Origin: Pochonia chlamydosporia 170
Taxonomy: Eukaryota; Ascomycota; Sordariomycetes; Hypocreales; Clavicipitaceae
Direction: 5' to 3'
Assembly (NCBI RefSeq): GCF_001653235.2
Contig: NC_035796.1
Span: 1,798,001 to 1,862,000 of the forward strand
DNA: 64,000 nucleotides
In this document: piece by piece, positions 32,430 through 43,878 of the stretch
How positions within the stretch are numbered: position 1 is the first letter of the stretch
Layout: each line of letters begins with the position of its first letter
Program-made: the position numbers and the translations under genes
The notes under the pieces: generated by a model
Databases searched by the model: none
Told to the model about the DNA's origin: nothing
The model's input: only the letters and a program-made list of their open reading frames with translations

Positions 32430-34305
32430 TTAATGGAGGCTAGTGCCAATCCTATTCCTATGCAAAAGATTACACACGATGCTTTTGGATTCATGAATAC
32501 CGTGTTCACCCTGCAGCAGGGAGTCCCCACGTCGACATTGATAAGCCACCCTTGCCTTGGTGGGCGATGTCCCTTCTTTCAAAATCACCTCCACGTCCTG
32601 GAACCTATAAGCTTCTGGTAGTGCTGCAACAGTTTGCCTTATGGTACCGGCCATCGTCGTAGGACCGGGTTTACTCCTGTGACACTCAGAACCCCACATG
32701 TACCAGGGTCGTTCTGAAGTTGTGGCATAAAAGTCACCTTCTTCCAGTTCAATAATTTTTTGGACGACAGCAGCTACAGCAACTCCATCCCAAAGTCCTT
32801 CACAGTGGCTAACTCTAACGAGCAATTCGATTGCTCTCCGGCGTATGAAAGGCTGTCGGCACTTTATCGCAGTGTAGGATAATGGAGGAAGAATACCCAT
32901 GTCTGCTTTGAGGTCCAATCCTCTCTGATCAGGGATCCAGTCGCAGCCGGGTATTGGTGATTCTGCTTGGTTCAGTATCCCAAACACTGTAGTTGTTCTT
33001 TCCAGCACATCTTCAAAGGTTTCAGAGTGCGAGTCGTACGTCATTTGGGATCCCGCAAGACCCCCTCCTGGATCTCGAGCTGAGAGCATGATTGTAGCCA
33101 TGACATAGTAAACGCGCAGCAATTCGATTCCTGGCGACAGTCTTGATAATAAACTTAGCTGAACTACCGGGACTGATGCTTGATATGCGCTGAGCCACTT
33201 ATCCAAGGCTCGTTGTAAAAAATGTTGCTGGCAATTGAATTCTTCAAGTGACAGTTTTTCCCAAGTGCCCTTTTGGCTCCTCTTTCTGGGTGGCCGAAGC
33301 ACCAAGTTCAAGATTCTGTCTAAATATGTTCTCATTTCGCCGAGACTGTCGAAGGTGGGCGGCATTTCGAGTGGATAAAGAGGGCCAAGCCCTGCAGCTG
33401 TTAACAGCACGCGAATTGGGTGACCGAATACGAGGTTTTGTGTATTCAAGCGTATAACTGCTTCGATAAGATCCAGCTCAATACATCGATCCTGCATGCT
33501 GTTCATGGGACGGGCATTGGCAGTAAGGGTTGCGATCTGCTGGAGGCCATTGTCGGCACGATAAAGAGCTAACAATAACCTGATACCGTTTTCAATATGT
33601 GTGTTAGCAGCAGCGCGGGCTCCTCGAATTATGTCAGTACATGTGAGCAAAATACACACAGCGAGTGTGACTTTAATGGACAGGTGATCTTTCGCGGCGA
33701 AATGAATGTGAAGACTCTCAATGGCCTTGTTGTATTGCTGCAACCCAAGCTGTTGCCATTTGTCGATGAATGATCGACTCTTGGAGGATTTTGGGCCTTC
33801 AAGTGACATATCAGTTGTAATTTCACTTCGTTGGAACGACGAAAGGGCAATCAAGGCATGAAAGACAGCAGGTTCATTGTTCGAGAGCTGCAGCACCCTC
33901 GAACTCCAGAATCTGGATTGGAATACTCCAGAGAGCCTCTCCGACGACCAATAGCGGAAAAAGTCGAGGCAATTAGATTCATCGGCAGACATACGACCAA
34001 GTCCTGGAAGAAGAGTCCTCCTATATGGCTGAAGCGTGTCGATAGTACGGGTAGAAACTCGCGATCTGCTGGCAGAAGGGTTACTCCCACCACCCCAGAT
34101 ACCATACCCGTCGCAAACTCGCTTGGCAGATGTACATCTTTTGCATGTAGGCCAGGATTCGTCACACTTCAGGTGCCGCAATCTTCAGGGAAAATGGTTA
34201 ATTGTGGACTTGAACACACACACACTACCACACAAGGAGAGTTAGCTGAGGGAAGAAAATATACCTGCATGTGCGGCAGCCACTTTTAACCCGAGTCTTC
34301 GGCAT
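32430..34305 (-). CDS. Zn2Cys6 fungal transcription factor, two exons
   Basis: Exon 1 is 34265-34305 and exon 2 is 32430-34182 (1794 nt, 597 aa); the 82-nt intron splits an Arg codon inside the DNA-binding domain. The joined domain has Cys at 10, 13, 20, 27, 30 and 37, spaced C-x2-C-x6-C-x6-C-x2-C-x6-C, the Gal4-type binuclear zinc cluster. A basic MPKTRVKSG leader precedes it. The rest is a fungal-specific regulatory middle region (for example ALIALSSFQRSE, AVCILLTCTDIIRGARAA, VRVSHCEGLWDGVA). The pathway is not evident. It lies 1.17 kb from the GH55 gene, so local control of the glucanase pair is possible but unproven. Confidence 0.9.
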
Positions 34306-34717
34306 TTTATCATTAGGTCCTGTAGTTGGCCCCCTATCCACAGGTCTAATTATTTTGTCGTTGGATGCTCGGGAAGATGTGCTGAGAATGGACAGACAGG
34401 ATAACTTTTCACACGCGTTGAGCAATCACGCTCAGCACAACGTTGATATCGTATGTGGAGAGCCAAACAACGTGTCACCGTGAGAAGCGCAGTTGGAACT
34501 AGTCTCGAGTAAGCAAATGAGAGCGTTGTCACTTTGACGGGTTAGATGCTGTTAAGACTAGGCAACTGTCTTTCACACATGACGTCTGGAGGAGATCGTC
34601 GAGCCTCCCAGCGACTTGGGAGAAGCCAATTAATTTAGTGGGGTTCACCGGATAAATCTTGATTCTATTGGTCAAGATCGATGCAGGGGTCTAGCCAGAT
34701 GTCCTTTTTATTGTCAC
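34306..34717. other. Upstream region of the Zn2Cys6 gene
   Basis: No gene seen. The frame of exon 1 stays open upstream to 34425 with further Met codons, so a longer N terminus cannot be excluded, though the chosen start is typical for the family. Confidence 0.45.
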
Positions 34718-34796
34718 TACTCGTGCCCCGCCCCACCTTTTCCTTTGGTGGTGCGAGGAATCCGAGACCCAAAAAAGGTGGGGCGGGGCACGAGTA
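34718..34796. mobile_element. 79-bp MITE with perfect inverted ends
   Basis: TA, then CTCGTGCCCCGCCCCACCTT, a short middle, then the exact complement of that arm, then TA: 24-bp inverted repeats including the TA. The middle (CCTTTGGTGGTGCGAGGAAT and onward) matches the sequence next to the right end of the decayed pogo-type element at 881-935. It is best explained as a minimal non-autonomous derivative of that element family. Unlike its neighbours it is GC-rich and shows almost no RIP. Confidence 0.75.
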
Positions 34797-36093
34797 CTGA
34801 GATGGCCGAGATCCGGCGCCAAACATGGGCCAAACCCCAGGCGACACGGGTTTGAGCTAACCAGAATGCGATGTGGTCTGGAATTCAGCCATGCCCGATC
34901 TCGCTTCGCATGCGGACATGAGGATTACCAACCGTGACAAATACGAAAGTCTTCCGCTTCTAGATACTTTCGTGGATCCCACTTACTGTTGCAATAGCGC
35001 CTAAAAACATCTTGAATTTCCGCAATTTGTCAACAAGAGCTCTGACGCATTGACCTCATTTCCATGAGGAACTGCTTAACACTGTGGGGGTGCGAGTGTG
35101 CTTTGACTTGGCCAAGTTTCGGGTTTCGCCAATCAGGCGCAGATGGATTCAAGGGGAGCATCTTAAGTGGAACAAATGATCGAGGGTACGAATAGATTGA
35201 GAAGGCTGTTATATATATTATTATGCAAAGCGCTCAAAAAGTATTAAAGCCGAAGACAAGCGTTTGTGTGCACTCACTTAGTCAGTAATTCAAGGAAAGA
35301 GAGCAGACGAAATTTCAAACTATGTAGCGGCTAGTTTATTTAACGGAAGATTTGCTTTTAATCTCCCTCCGTTAATTATATATGCCGTAAGTATGCGGAG
35401 TATATTATCCCCCCTTGTTATTTAAACATCGAACAAAAATAAGAAAGGAATTGACACGCTAGCCCAACTATTAACTGGGCTAAATTTGTAACGTTGGTAA
35501 ATTAATCGGTGGGGATCTTCTTAAGCCCTGTATTGGTCCTGGCCAATAAGAACGGCACGTATCCGGTAAACTCTACTGAGTAAGAAGCCCGGACCGCGGT
35601 CGTCAAAGGGATCTAACCTGTTAAAGCAGCAAGGTTCTCTTAGGGTTAGGATGTGAGGAGGTGTGCGTTGTAAACCGTGGTCAGTTGATAGTGTAACTGG
35701 ATAATGTGATTTGCTTGATTTCTAGCCTCAATATTTTATCTACAGAAGAAGAGAGGATACAAATAAATCGCAGTGGCTAAGCAATACCGAACAGGTCTAA
35801 TTCTCATAAGTATCTAACAATTTAAGACGACTACCTCTGTGTTGTTGTTGAAATTATCTCTTCCAACTCTATAACCCTTTTTATTGCTTTATTACTATCA
35901 GGTTATCTCCACTAACTTTATGATAAGATCAGTATTAAAATGGATATTTGAGCCTAACGGTCACTTACATAAGGTCCTCCCAGCTCCGATATCAATATTA
36001 GCTTACTTATTTAGGTACTAACGTTATTTCTTCCATCTCTCTCTAATTAATCTAAAAATGTACCTACTTAACCCCCCTTACCCTCCTCCCATT
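34797..36093. other. Intergenic, partly AT-rich
   Basis: About 1.3 kb without a supported gene, from the MITE to the stop codon of the SDR gene. Confidence 0.45.
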
Positions 36094-37273
36094 CTATCCT
36101 CGCCTGTACGGCTTTGATTGTTCAAGGCACCAGTCATACCACCTTCTGGCTATACCAGCCCCGCCCTCTGAAATGCTTCGAGATCCCTCCTCAAGATCTG
36201 ATCGAATTTTAGCAAATCGACCCCAGGGAATAACTAGAAATATCCTTAGCAAATAAAAAATAAAGCAGAGTATAATCAACTACCATAAGTCCCTGATTTA
36301 TCTAAAGTTATTTCGGGAGAGAGTCCGCCATATAACTCAGTATATGCACCATTGATAGCTGGATACAGAATGGTTGCATTGATGGCCCTGAAGGCAAGAC
36401 CGTGGTGGTGTCTCTGAAGGTTCGACTTGACATTGCCGGGATTTAGGGGCTGAAAAGACTTGAGCTATATGTACCAGAGGAATAGATCAACTCGACTCAC
36501 CACGCTGATAATGCCCTCGTCCTTATGCCTTCTGGCATATTCAGTGCCTTGATAGTAGACTCCAGCTTTACTTAAACTATATTTGGTGTATTTGGTCTCG
36601 TCCCTCTGTGAGTAATTTAAATTTGTCAGATCAATGCCACCTGAAGGAGACCTCTCCGCAGTTAGTGAGCAGACCCATATCACCCTGACGCAACCCTCCT
36701 TGCCATAAGTAGAGTAGATAGATGCTGTCCTTGCAAGTACTGGTGTGAGTAGCTCCGTAAAGTGGACAGCGCCAATATTATGTACACCAATCTGTAGCTC
36801 ATAGCCCTGTTTTGTTTTGGAACCTTTAGGGGGATGCATGACGCCAGCATTATTGAATAAAACATCAAGGCTTTTGGCTGACGCGAGGAATAATATAGCT
36901 GCTTTCGTCACGGACTCGAGATCGGCAAGATCGAGCTCGAGAAACTTTAGGTGCCCGACCGAAGAAGGATTTTTGTTGTGAATAGAGTTGATAGCCGCCA
37001 TAGCTTTCTTAGGGCTTCGAGCTGCTATATAAACTGTTGCATGCTTTGCATACAGTATGCTAGCGAGCTCTTTGCCGATACCAGCGTTTCCGCCAGTAAC
37101 AATATAAACCTATACATCCAAATCAGAGATTGCAACGAGGCGCTACATCAAAAATATACAGATCACGGGAAAGCGAAGAGAGCTATGCCTACTTTTCCAG
37201 ACAAGTTTCCGACGTCTGTCTCTGTAAAATGCGGCTTAGGGGGCCACATTTGAGTTAGCCATGCTGTTGCCAT
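36094..37273 (-). CDS. Short-chain dehydrogenase/reductase, four exons
   Basis: Minus-strand exons: 37193-37273, 36501-37109, 36284-36449 and 36094-36233 (996 nt, 331 aa). Introns are 83, 51 and 50 nt; the last uses the acceptor TTTCTAG at 36234, because the nearer CTAAG gives a stop. Classical SDR signs: the cofactor loop TGGNAGIGKEL at about 32, AARSPKKA after the second strand (suggesting NADP preference by the Arg), NNAGVM at 113, catalytic Ser about 175 in VIWVCSLTAE, and YSLSK with Tyr 204 and Lys 208. The C-terminal region (NPGNVKSNLQRH) also fits. It resembles retinol-dehydrogenase-type and WW-domain-oxidoreductase-like SDRs of fungi. The substrate is unknown and no biosynthetic cluster is visible beside it. 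Confidence 0.88.
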
Positions 37274-39003
37274 AGCTAGAGAATTGGAGCGCATGAGATA
37301 GATGAGTAGAGAGAACACGGGCAAGGGAGAAATTAAAAGGGCAGTCCAAAAGACACGATAAGCAATTCCACGGATGGAACGTAGCTTTTATAGGGACTTA
37401 GCATTCTTATCTCCGCGAAGTGATGAAGGAGGGTAGCCTTGACAGAGCCTCGGAGTGTTACCATCCTCTTTCGTCGGCAGTATGCAGGCAGACAACGGAT
37501 TATTATGTTATTCCGAAAGGTGGGACAAAATTATCACGGAAAATATCTCATCCCAATCGGCCACCAGGGCGGTCTAGTCTAGCTCGACATGCCCATTAAA
37601 CCACAGTCTTTGTCTTGAGCGCGTATTCGACAAGGAGTCTCAACAATACACAAATCTGGTTTATAGGGAGTATTACTCACTAGCCAAACTAAGAGACCAC
37701 TAATCCATGTACAATAAAAAAGCTAAGGGAGTTTTAGCCTAGGAAGTAGAATCAAGATAGAAAACAGTACATAACAAACATCCTCGCGTACGTCTAGCAT
37801 TAGGGAACTTGGCTGCACCACATGCAGCTAAGCCCTATGAAAGAATTAAAGAAACTAGAGATTTAGCTGCTGGGAAATAATTAAAAGACATACAGGCGAA
37901 AACTGGACAGCTGTAGCAGAGGAATCGAGAAGTGATAAGAGTCGTGCATTCTATTAGGTCCCCAAGAATATACAAATTGCTCTTTAATACGAGATTGTGT
38001 CAACTGAAATCTAGATATAAATGTTTAGAATTGCAGCATTCGTTAATGGTTACTAATTACTTACTTATCGCAACGCCGTATCACTAACTTGTTTCATAAC
38101 GCGGTAACCATGACGAGGCAGGACGGACACTTTATTAGACGCTCGAGTTTTGGAAGCGGGTATTCAGGCCCAGAATATCCTGCTGCACTGATCTGCCAGT
38201 GCTCAGCATAGCCTTGCCGGCCAGTGATGGAATGCATATGGATGGATTGAATCGCTTATGGCTAATGTTTGGAGAGCTTAACAGGTGTGCGAGTCTAACT
38301 TAGAAACCAAAATAGAGTATTTAATACTATAAACAAATATTTTTTGCAGTTTTATTTACCTGATTGTCCATAAATCGGCCCGAAAACTTTACCTGAACAA
38401 CCTTGCCATCGTCCAGGTATATAGAGGTTTCACGGAGATGCTAGAGCCATGCATATTTCAGCTTCATGATGCGTTTTGAACTACTAGGGGACGCAGACTT
38501 GGCTTCCCGCGGCTTATGAGCATTTACTCACGCCTTGGTCTAGATCTTCCAATAAACCCTGTTACATGGTCAGGCATCGTTAAGAGCGGTTTCCAGACCA
38601 ATTGACCAACCAGGACGTTTGGTTGCCGACGCAGCCAATAGGATGTTCTGCTGGAAGCATGTCAGCTCCCCCTTTTCTAACCATCGAGATTCTGGCGGGC
38701 CATCCGGTATTCAGTATGTCGCTGGCAAAGAGCGATGCCATCCCTGCCAATTGAGAATATCATTACATGGCAATTAGTAAAGGCGGCCGGGGGGGAACGG
38801 CCTGACATTGGTCTGCTAGGGTAACCCTTTGCAACTTGGTGGTGCAATCAGCAAGTTCGACTGGGAGTGACGATCAGTCAGAGGGATCCTCTGATGGTCA
38901 GGCAAATACGGAATGGTGTTTACCGCGGAAAGGTTATTCTATCAGTCGTTACAAAACGCGGTGAAGTACGTAAGGTGAATGCACAGATCCTCTAATTTAG
39001 CCA
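37274..39003. other. Intergenic, nothing recognised
   Basis: About 1.7 kb with no frame, spliced model or repeat that I can support. Confidence 0.45.
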
Positions 39004-39345
39004 CTAGGATAGAATAAGACGTATTGCGGGCTTAAGGTCTGTTTGGAAGGCAATTATACCCAGAACTAAATCCGTATGTCGGAGCTCAAAGCTCACAAAT
39101 TCCGACTTCACCAGCGAGAGTAATCTCCGTGTAGTGCTTCTATAACCCGGAGTGTAAGCAACGTGGAAGCTCATTATAGCATAGCGGCAGCAATACAGTT
39201 CTCCGCTCTCCGGTAGCTCCCGGATGTGGACACCGTTCTGCGGGATACTGATTATAAATTCCAGATATGTGTTCTTAATGTCCGCCGGTGCTGCTGATAA
39301 ATCTAGCCGAGTTGGAAATAGTCGTGGACAGACAGACCCGAGCAT
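39004..39345 (-). CDS. Hypothetical protein
   Basis: An ATG-started 113-aa frame with protein-like composition (SIPQNGVHIRELPESGELYCC, then FHVAYTPGYRS). No signal peptide and no domain that I know. It starts 123 bp from the NmrA-like gene in head-to-head orientation, so the two might share a promoter. It could be a fragment of a longer gene whose other exons I cannot identify. Confidence 0.35.
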   Translation of the reverse strand: MLGSVCPRLFPTRLDLSAAPADIKNTYLEFIISIPQNGVHIRELPESGELYCCRYAIMSFHVAYTPGYRSTTRRLLSLVKSEFVSFELRHTDLVLGIIAFQTDLKPAIRLILS

Positions 39346-39468
39346 CCGAAAAGCATATACCTACTATGGAAATCATGAACGTTGAGAATATACCTATTCA
39401 ATAACTGACAACGACGCTTTACCACCTCCTGCAATTGATCGCGGTAGGCCCTTTCAGTAGTAGATGCA

Positions 39469-40417
39469 ATGGCACCTATCAAGAACGTTGCCGTCTTTGG
39501 CGTACGTGAGGCCTCCCATTTTAGACGTATCTATTAGCTAACGTTGATAGGCATCCGGAACTCTTGGGCATGTTCTTCTACCAGCGCTGCTTAACTCTAA
39601 CTTTAGCGTTACCGCTATCTGTCGACCCGGAAAACCGTTCAGCTACCCCAATGTGACCGTCAAGACGGCTTGCTACGATGACTTACAAGCCCTCACTGCT
39701 GCACTTGAAAACCAAGACGCCATAATCGAGGCATTCAACCCGGCGGCTGCGACCTGCCAAGCTCTGATAATGAAGGCAGCCATCGCAGCTAGGATATCCC
39801 ATGTTATCACGCCGGACTTCAGTTCTGATACGTTCAACGAGTACGTGGATGAGCTCCATATTTTTGAGCCGAAGCTCAAAGCCCAACAGGAGCTACAACG
39901 CGCTGGCATATCCTGGACTGCCATTATCGTTGGAGCCTGGTACGACTGGGCAATTGAGAATGGTAAATTCTGGGTCGACCGAGAGTCTCACCGCATAACC
40001 CGTTTTGGCTCGGGAGATCAAAAGATAAGTATCAGTCGAGTAGGAGTTTGTGGTGAGGCTGTAGTGGCTGTTCTAAAGGCGCCAGATAAATATCTTAATC
40101 GGCCCGTTTACATCGCTAGCCATACAGTGTCAACTAATGAGCTGATTGAGTTGGTCAAGGAAATTAAGGGCAATGTTTGGAACATTGTGGATGTCAGGCT
40201 CGATAAGTTCATCGATAACGCCAAGGAGTTGTGGCATCATGATACGGAAGCCGGGGTAGAAGATCGGCTTGGGTCCCAAGCTTACCGGATGTTAGGCACA
40301 GCTGCACTGTTTAACGAAAGCAATCGATACTCTGCTAATTTTGGGGACAAGTTGGAAGAGGGTTGGGGTGAGGGGCGTAAGGCCCTTAAGGAAGATCTCA
40401 AGAGGCTCCTTTCGTGA
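39469..40417 (+). CDS. NmrA-like / isoflavone-reductase-type NAD(P)-binding protein
   Basis: Exon 1 is 39469-39501 and exon 2 is 39551-40417 (900 nt, 299 aa) around a 49-nt intron with a GCTAAC branch point. The splice joins VAVFG to ASGTLGHVLLPALL, restoring the Gly-rich dinucleotide loop GASGTLG right at the N terminus. Downstream: AICRPGKP (basic residue after the second strand), the ALENQDAIIEAF helix, ISHVITPDFSSD, and a WTAIIVGAWYDW segment typical of atypical SDRs of the NmrA/PCBER group. In fungi these act either as redox-sensing regulators or as reductases. Which applies here cannot be told. Confidence 0.88.
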
Positions 40418-42229
40418 ACTGTTAAATACACTGTCTCTTTGTATATTCTTAGGCCCTTTAAACCACTGCGGTATTTTTCAATCTTACGAAAGCATGTGAT
40501 ACTAACAGTCGGCTGCAAGTGACTGGTGAATGTGGAATGTCGTTTCTACTACCTTCGGTAGATAACTGGTTATACCTGTTACAACTAAACAAATAACGAA
40601 AACGTCTACTAACTGGTTAGTTATCGTAATAGCTAAGTCTTTCAGGTGCAATATAATCTAGTGATCGCTATTGGATAATTATTTCTACATATTCTCGGCT
40701 TCCATGTTTTTTCGCATAGTGTTCCCTTTACAGGATTGAAGTCCAATTGCCGCCGGTTGGGAAAAGGGAGAGGGAAGGCGCGTCGCATACAGAAATCTAC
40801 TATAAATAGGATCCGCAATAGGCACTAAACTGAGACCGCCAAAGAGATACTTCCCCTAGTAGTAGCGCCAGGTTTGTCGTAGGCCATTTTCCTAGGGACT
40901 CACATGCACCCGAGGCAGACTGAGGTTGATGAGCCTGTGCGGGTGAACTCCAGGGATGAAGACGAAACAGCCTCGCTAGGTCTATTTTGGTCGCCATTTA
41001 ATACCTGATTGTCAAGTTGTCACAAAGGACCGACAAGTTTAGAGGCAAAAAGGATAGACACCTCGCCTGAAACGACCGGCCGGTCTGCCTCTGTCTCTCG
41101 CTTGGTCGCTTTAATCTGTGAGCACGAAGTTATCGCTAAATAATTTAAAAAAAAATGCCACGGCATCTTCTCCTAGTTGTTCTAACCTGCGGACCACACG
41201 TCTACTTTCGCCGCTACTAGTCACACAAACTCTATTGCCCTCTACGATTCTCAAGAATAAACTTACATTGTAACCTCCCAAGCAGGATAACTATCGCTTA
41301 AAACTTGTTCGCTATAGCTATTTGTTGGAACTGCTCTAAAAGAAGAGATTGCTACTTTCTTTCGGTTTTCCCAACGTTAAATTAATATTTATAAGTACGT
41401 CTATGCCTTATACTACTGAGAATAGCGTTATGCCTGTTTCTCGTTTGCTCCCTTGTGAGAGGCTACATCTATCGTGGCTACACAAAAGAAGAACTAGATA
41501 AGCATTTACATAAAGAGAATAGAGCCACATAAAGTATTAATCTTAGCACATCTCGTGAGGTTCAAACTATGGCAAAGAATTATGTAGCGATTAACTAGCT
41601 TTGTATCCTAAGATTGCAGCACACAGAGAGGCAAAACTCATTAGGTCTTAGATAAGCAGGGGTTAAGGAGGTCTTGTTAAAACCTAGACACATAATGTCC
41701 AATAAGAAGACAACCTAGCCGGCGCGGCCCTACTAGGCCTTAGTTTTTAATGTCTCCGAGTGGGATTTGTAGAGTTCTATGTGCCGATTCTCCGACCTGT
41801 TTATTATCGGACCTAATATTGCTCTGTTCCGGAGTGAAACCGCACTAGTTCGGCCATTCTTTGGCATCGTTTAGCAATTAATCACAACTTGTTAACCGTC
41901 GGTTATTACTCTCCACACAGCGCAACGCGCGTACGCGTAATATAGTAGTTAATAAGCCGTATTCCTAAAACGTCCTTAGGCAATCTCCCACAAGATTGCT
42001 TACCTGTTATTTGTCATGCAACCGCGCCTTTCCACCGCGCGGTCTAGAACAAAGGCTTACTTTAACATGGTTGGTATTCTAAGCTGCACGTTAAGCTTTC
42101 GACTGTAGAAACTATAAATTATAATAGCTCTGCCAGATTTACGCGCTTTAAGATAATTCTTGTGTCTATTTAAAAATCTAAAGTTACTACTCAAGTATTT
42201 TTGCGGCCTTTATTATTTTCTAAAGCAAA
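40418..42229. other. Intergenic, increasingly AT-rich
   Basis: 1.8 kb without a supported gene. The part from about 41100 has many TA and AT steps and looks like decayed repeat DNA, leading into the small secreted protein gene. Confidence 0.45.
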
Positions 42230-42415
42230 ATGCAAGTGTTTAAGTTTATATTTAGTCTTACTCTAGTTGCCATAGCTACAGCTATGCCTGCGCCAGCGGC
42301 CTGTAATTCGCAAGCCTGCCACAACTGTCAGCAACGTTGTCTGTCAAATATTTCGCCTGTAGGTGCAGCCGGATGTACAGTCGCATGCCAGACTAGCGTG
42401 TGTAAAGGCTGCTAA
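42230..42415 (+). CDS. Small secreted Cys-rich protein, effector-like
   Basis: A 61-aa protein with a strong signal peptide (MQVFKFIFSLTLVAIATA) and a mature part of about 40 residues holding eight Cys in the spacing C-x4-C-x2-C-x3-C-x11-C-x3-C-x4-C-x2-C. The even number suggests four disulfides. The two halves have similar spacing, which would suit a helical hairpin; that is inference. No named family is recognised. It sits in AT-rich, transposon-bearing DNA 1.5 kb upstream of a decayed chitin-binding chitinase gene, a setting common for effector-like or antimicrobial small secreted proteins. Single exon; the ATG is preceded by AAA. Confidence 0.65.
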   Translation: MQVFKFIFSLTLVAIATAMPAPAACNSQACHNCQQRCLSNISPVGAAGCTVACQTSVCKGC

Positions 42416-42787
42416 GAGGTAGGTACTAACTCTATCCTTTCTTCCACTCTAAAACCTAACTGCTAACTTATACAATAGTACACAAGTATTCTTAACTTGG
42501 GATAACTCTGTTAATTTGAGGTTAGCAACTGGGCTATGTAGCGGTTATTGGGTGGGGCTGCGTGGCATGCGAGGGGTCTCTGTCTTCTTGTGTCTCGGGA
42601 GTCTTAGTATAACCCGATCTATCTGTGTGGAGGTTGTGTGGGGGATTGACGCTGCCTCTAGGGGGATCGGGGCTTAGGTAGTAACTAAACAGAAATGCTA
42701 TAGCCGTTGTATGGAGTTCCCTTAGGGTTTAAGCTCGGCCGACTATTTGCAGGGTATAAAATATATTAATAACAAAAATAAAGACTC
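42416..42787. other. Intergenic
   Basis: No gene seen. It contains the 3-prime region of the small secreted protein gene and a G/T-rich stretch. Confidence 0.4.
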
Positions 42788-43015
42788 TAACGTGATTGCA
42801 TAATAAGCTAGACACGCTACTGCTAAATAGAACTCTCTATTCTTAACTTCACATTTCTTAGCTAATAATTATAAAAACCTCAAATACAGAAAGTTAATAA
42901 TCTTAGCTTGCTAAGCTATTTAGAATAACCTAAATCTAAGCGCTTAAGCCGCCTGTAAGATCTATAACGTGCCTTATAGCATACTAAGCTCTCGCTTAAA
43001 GGGAATTACTACACA
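42788..43015 (+). mobile_element. Truncated pogo/Fot-type element, 5-prime end
   Basis: Begins TAACGTGATTGCATAATAAG, a decayed copy of the TIR at 956, and then follows the first about 200 bp of that element (for example CTAATAATTATAAAAACC and AATCTTAGCTTGCTAAGCTA), with loss of similarity near 43015. A third member of the family in the window. Confidence 0.55.
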
Positions 43016-43878
43016 ACGTGATGCAGACAAGACAGGCGAAACAAAATTAAAACTCTACCCTTCCACATACGTTAATTAAATTTCTCTCGCCTAGGAACTG
43101 TAGACCTGCCTCTAGAATAACCTTATGCTCAAAAAACAACTAGGTCTGAACCGTCCAGACCGTAACTCCTGCTCTATCTAGAATGGTATCTGAAATATCT
43201 ATAAGGTTTGGTAATCCGGTAGAACTTGTGTGGTTATTGCACGATAGCATACATTCTATGATTGGTGGACTGGGCAATGCCTATCTTTGCTCTGTCCGGG
43301 ATTGGCTAACTGCTGCCTCTAGGTTTGTGGTGAGAACTACTGTGAAGAGTTCCATCTACAATGGAACTGGTTCACTAATACCAAAAAAGTGCTAGTTGTT
43401 GGTTATGGATACTTTATATGCATTGTGTGCAGATGGCAACGTTGTGAACGAGTCACTATTAGGATCTAATGTAACCTCTTAAAGGCTCCTATTTCTAAAC
43501 CCATCCCAGTTTTGTTAAATAATTAGGCGGCATACACTCTCTTTTCCTACATACGGCATTATACGGCATGCTATAATATCTTTCTTTTTTTCAATTATTT
43601 ATTCTCTTGCTTGCTTTATTTGGCTTAGTCCTTCTGGCATGCATTGCCTTGTGCTTGTCAGAGTAATCTAGCCGACCAAGGGTAATAGGTACATCTTAAC
43701 TACTACCCTTCTGCCTTGGCTTTATGTCTTACCCTTCTATATAGGAGAGTAGATATCTGCAAGATAGTGGAAGTCTGTTTTGTTCTCTATTCTCTATCCT
43801 TGCAACTTGCTGTACTGACACCTATCTGACAGACGATTAAGGATGATATTATCTTAAGGTTCCTCCTTTAAAGGCGGA
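43016..43878. other. Intergenic, no supported gene
   Basis: Between the transposon fragment and the decayed chitinase gene. A 70-codon frame at 43183-43395 has no family signs. Confidence 0.4.

Noticed and set aside
39673..39924. Minus-strand frames inside the NmrA-like gene
   Set aside because: Shadow frames of a well-supported coding exon.
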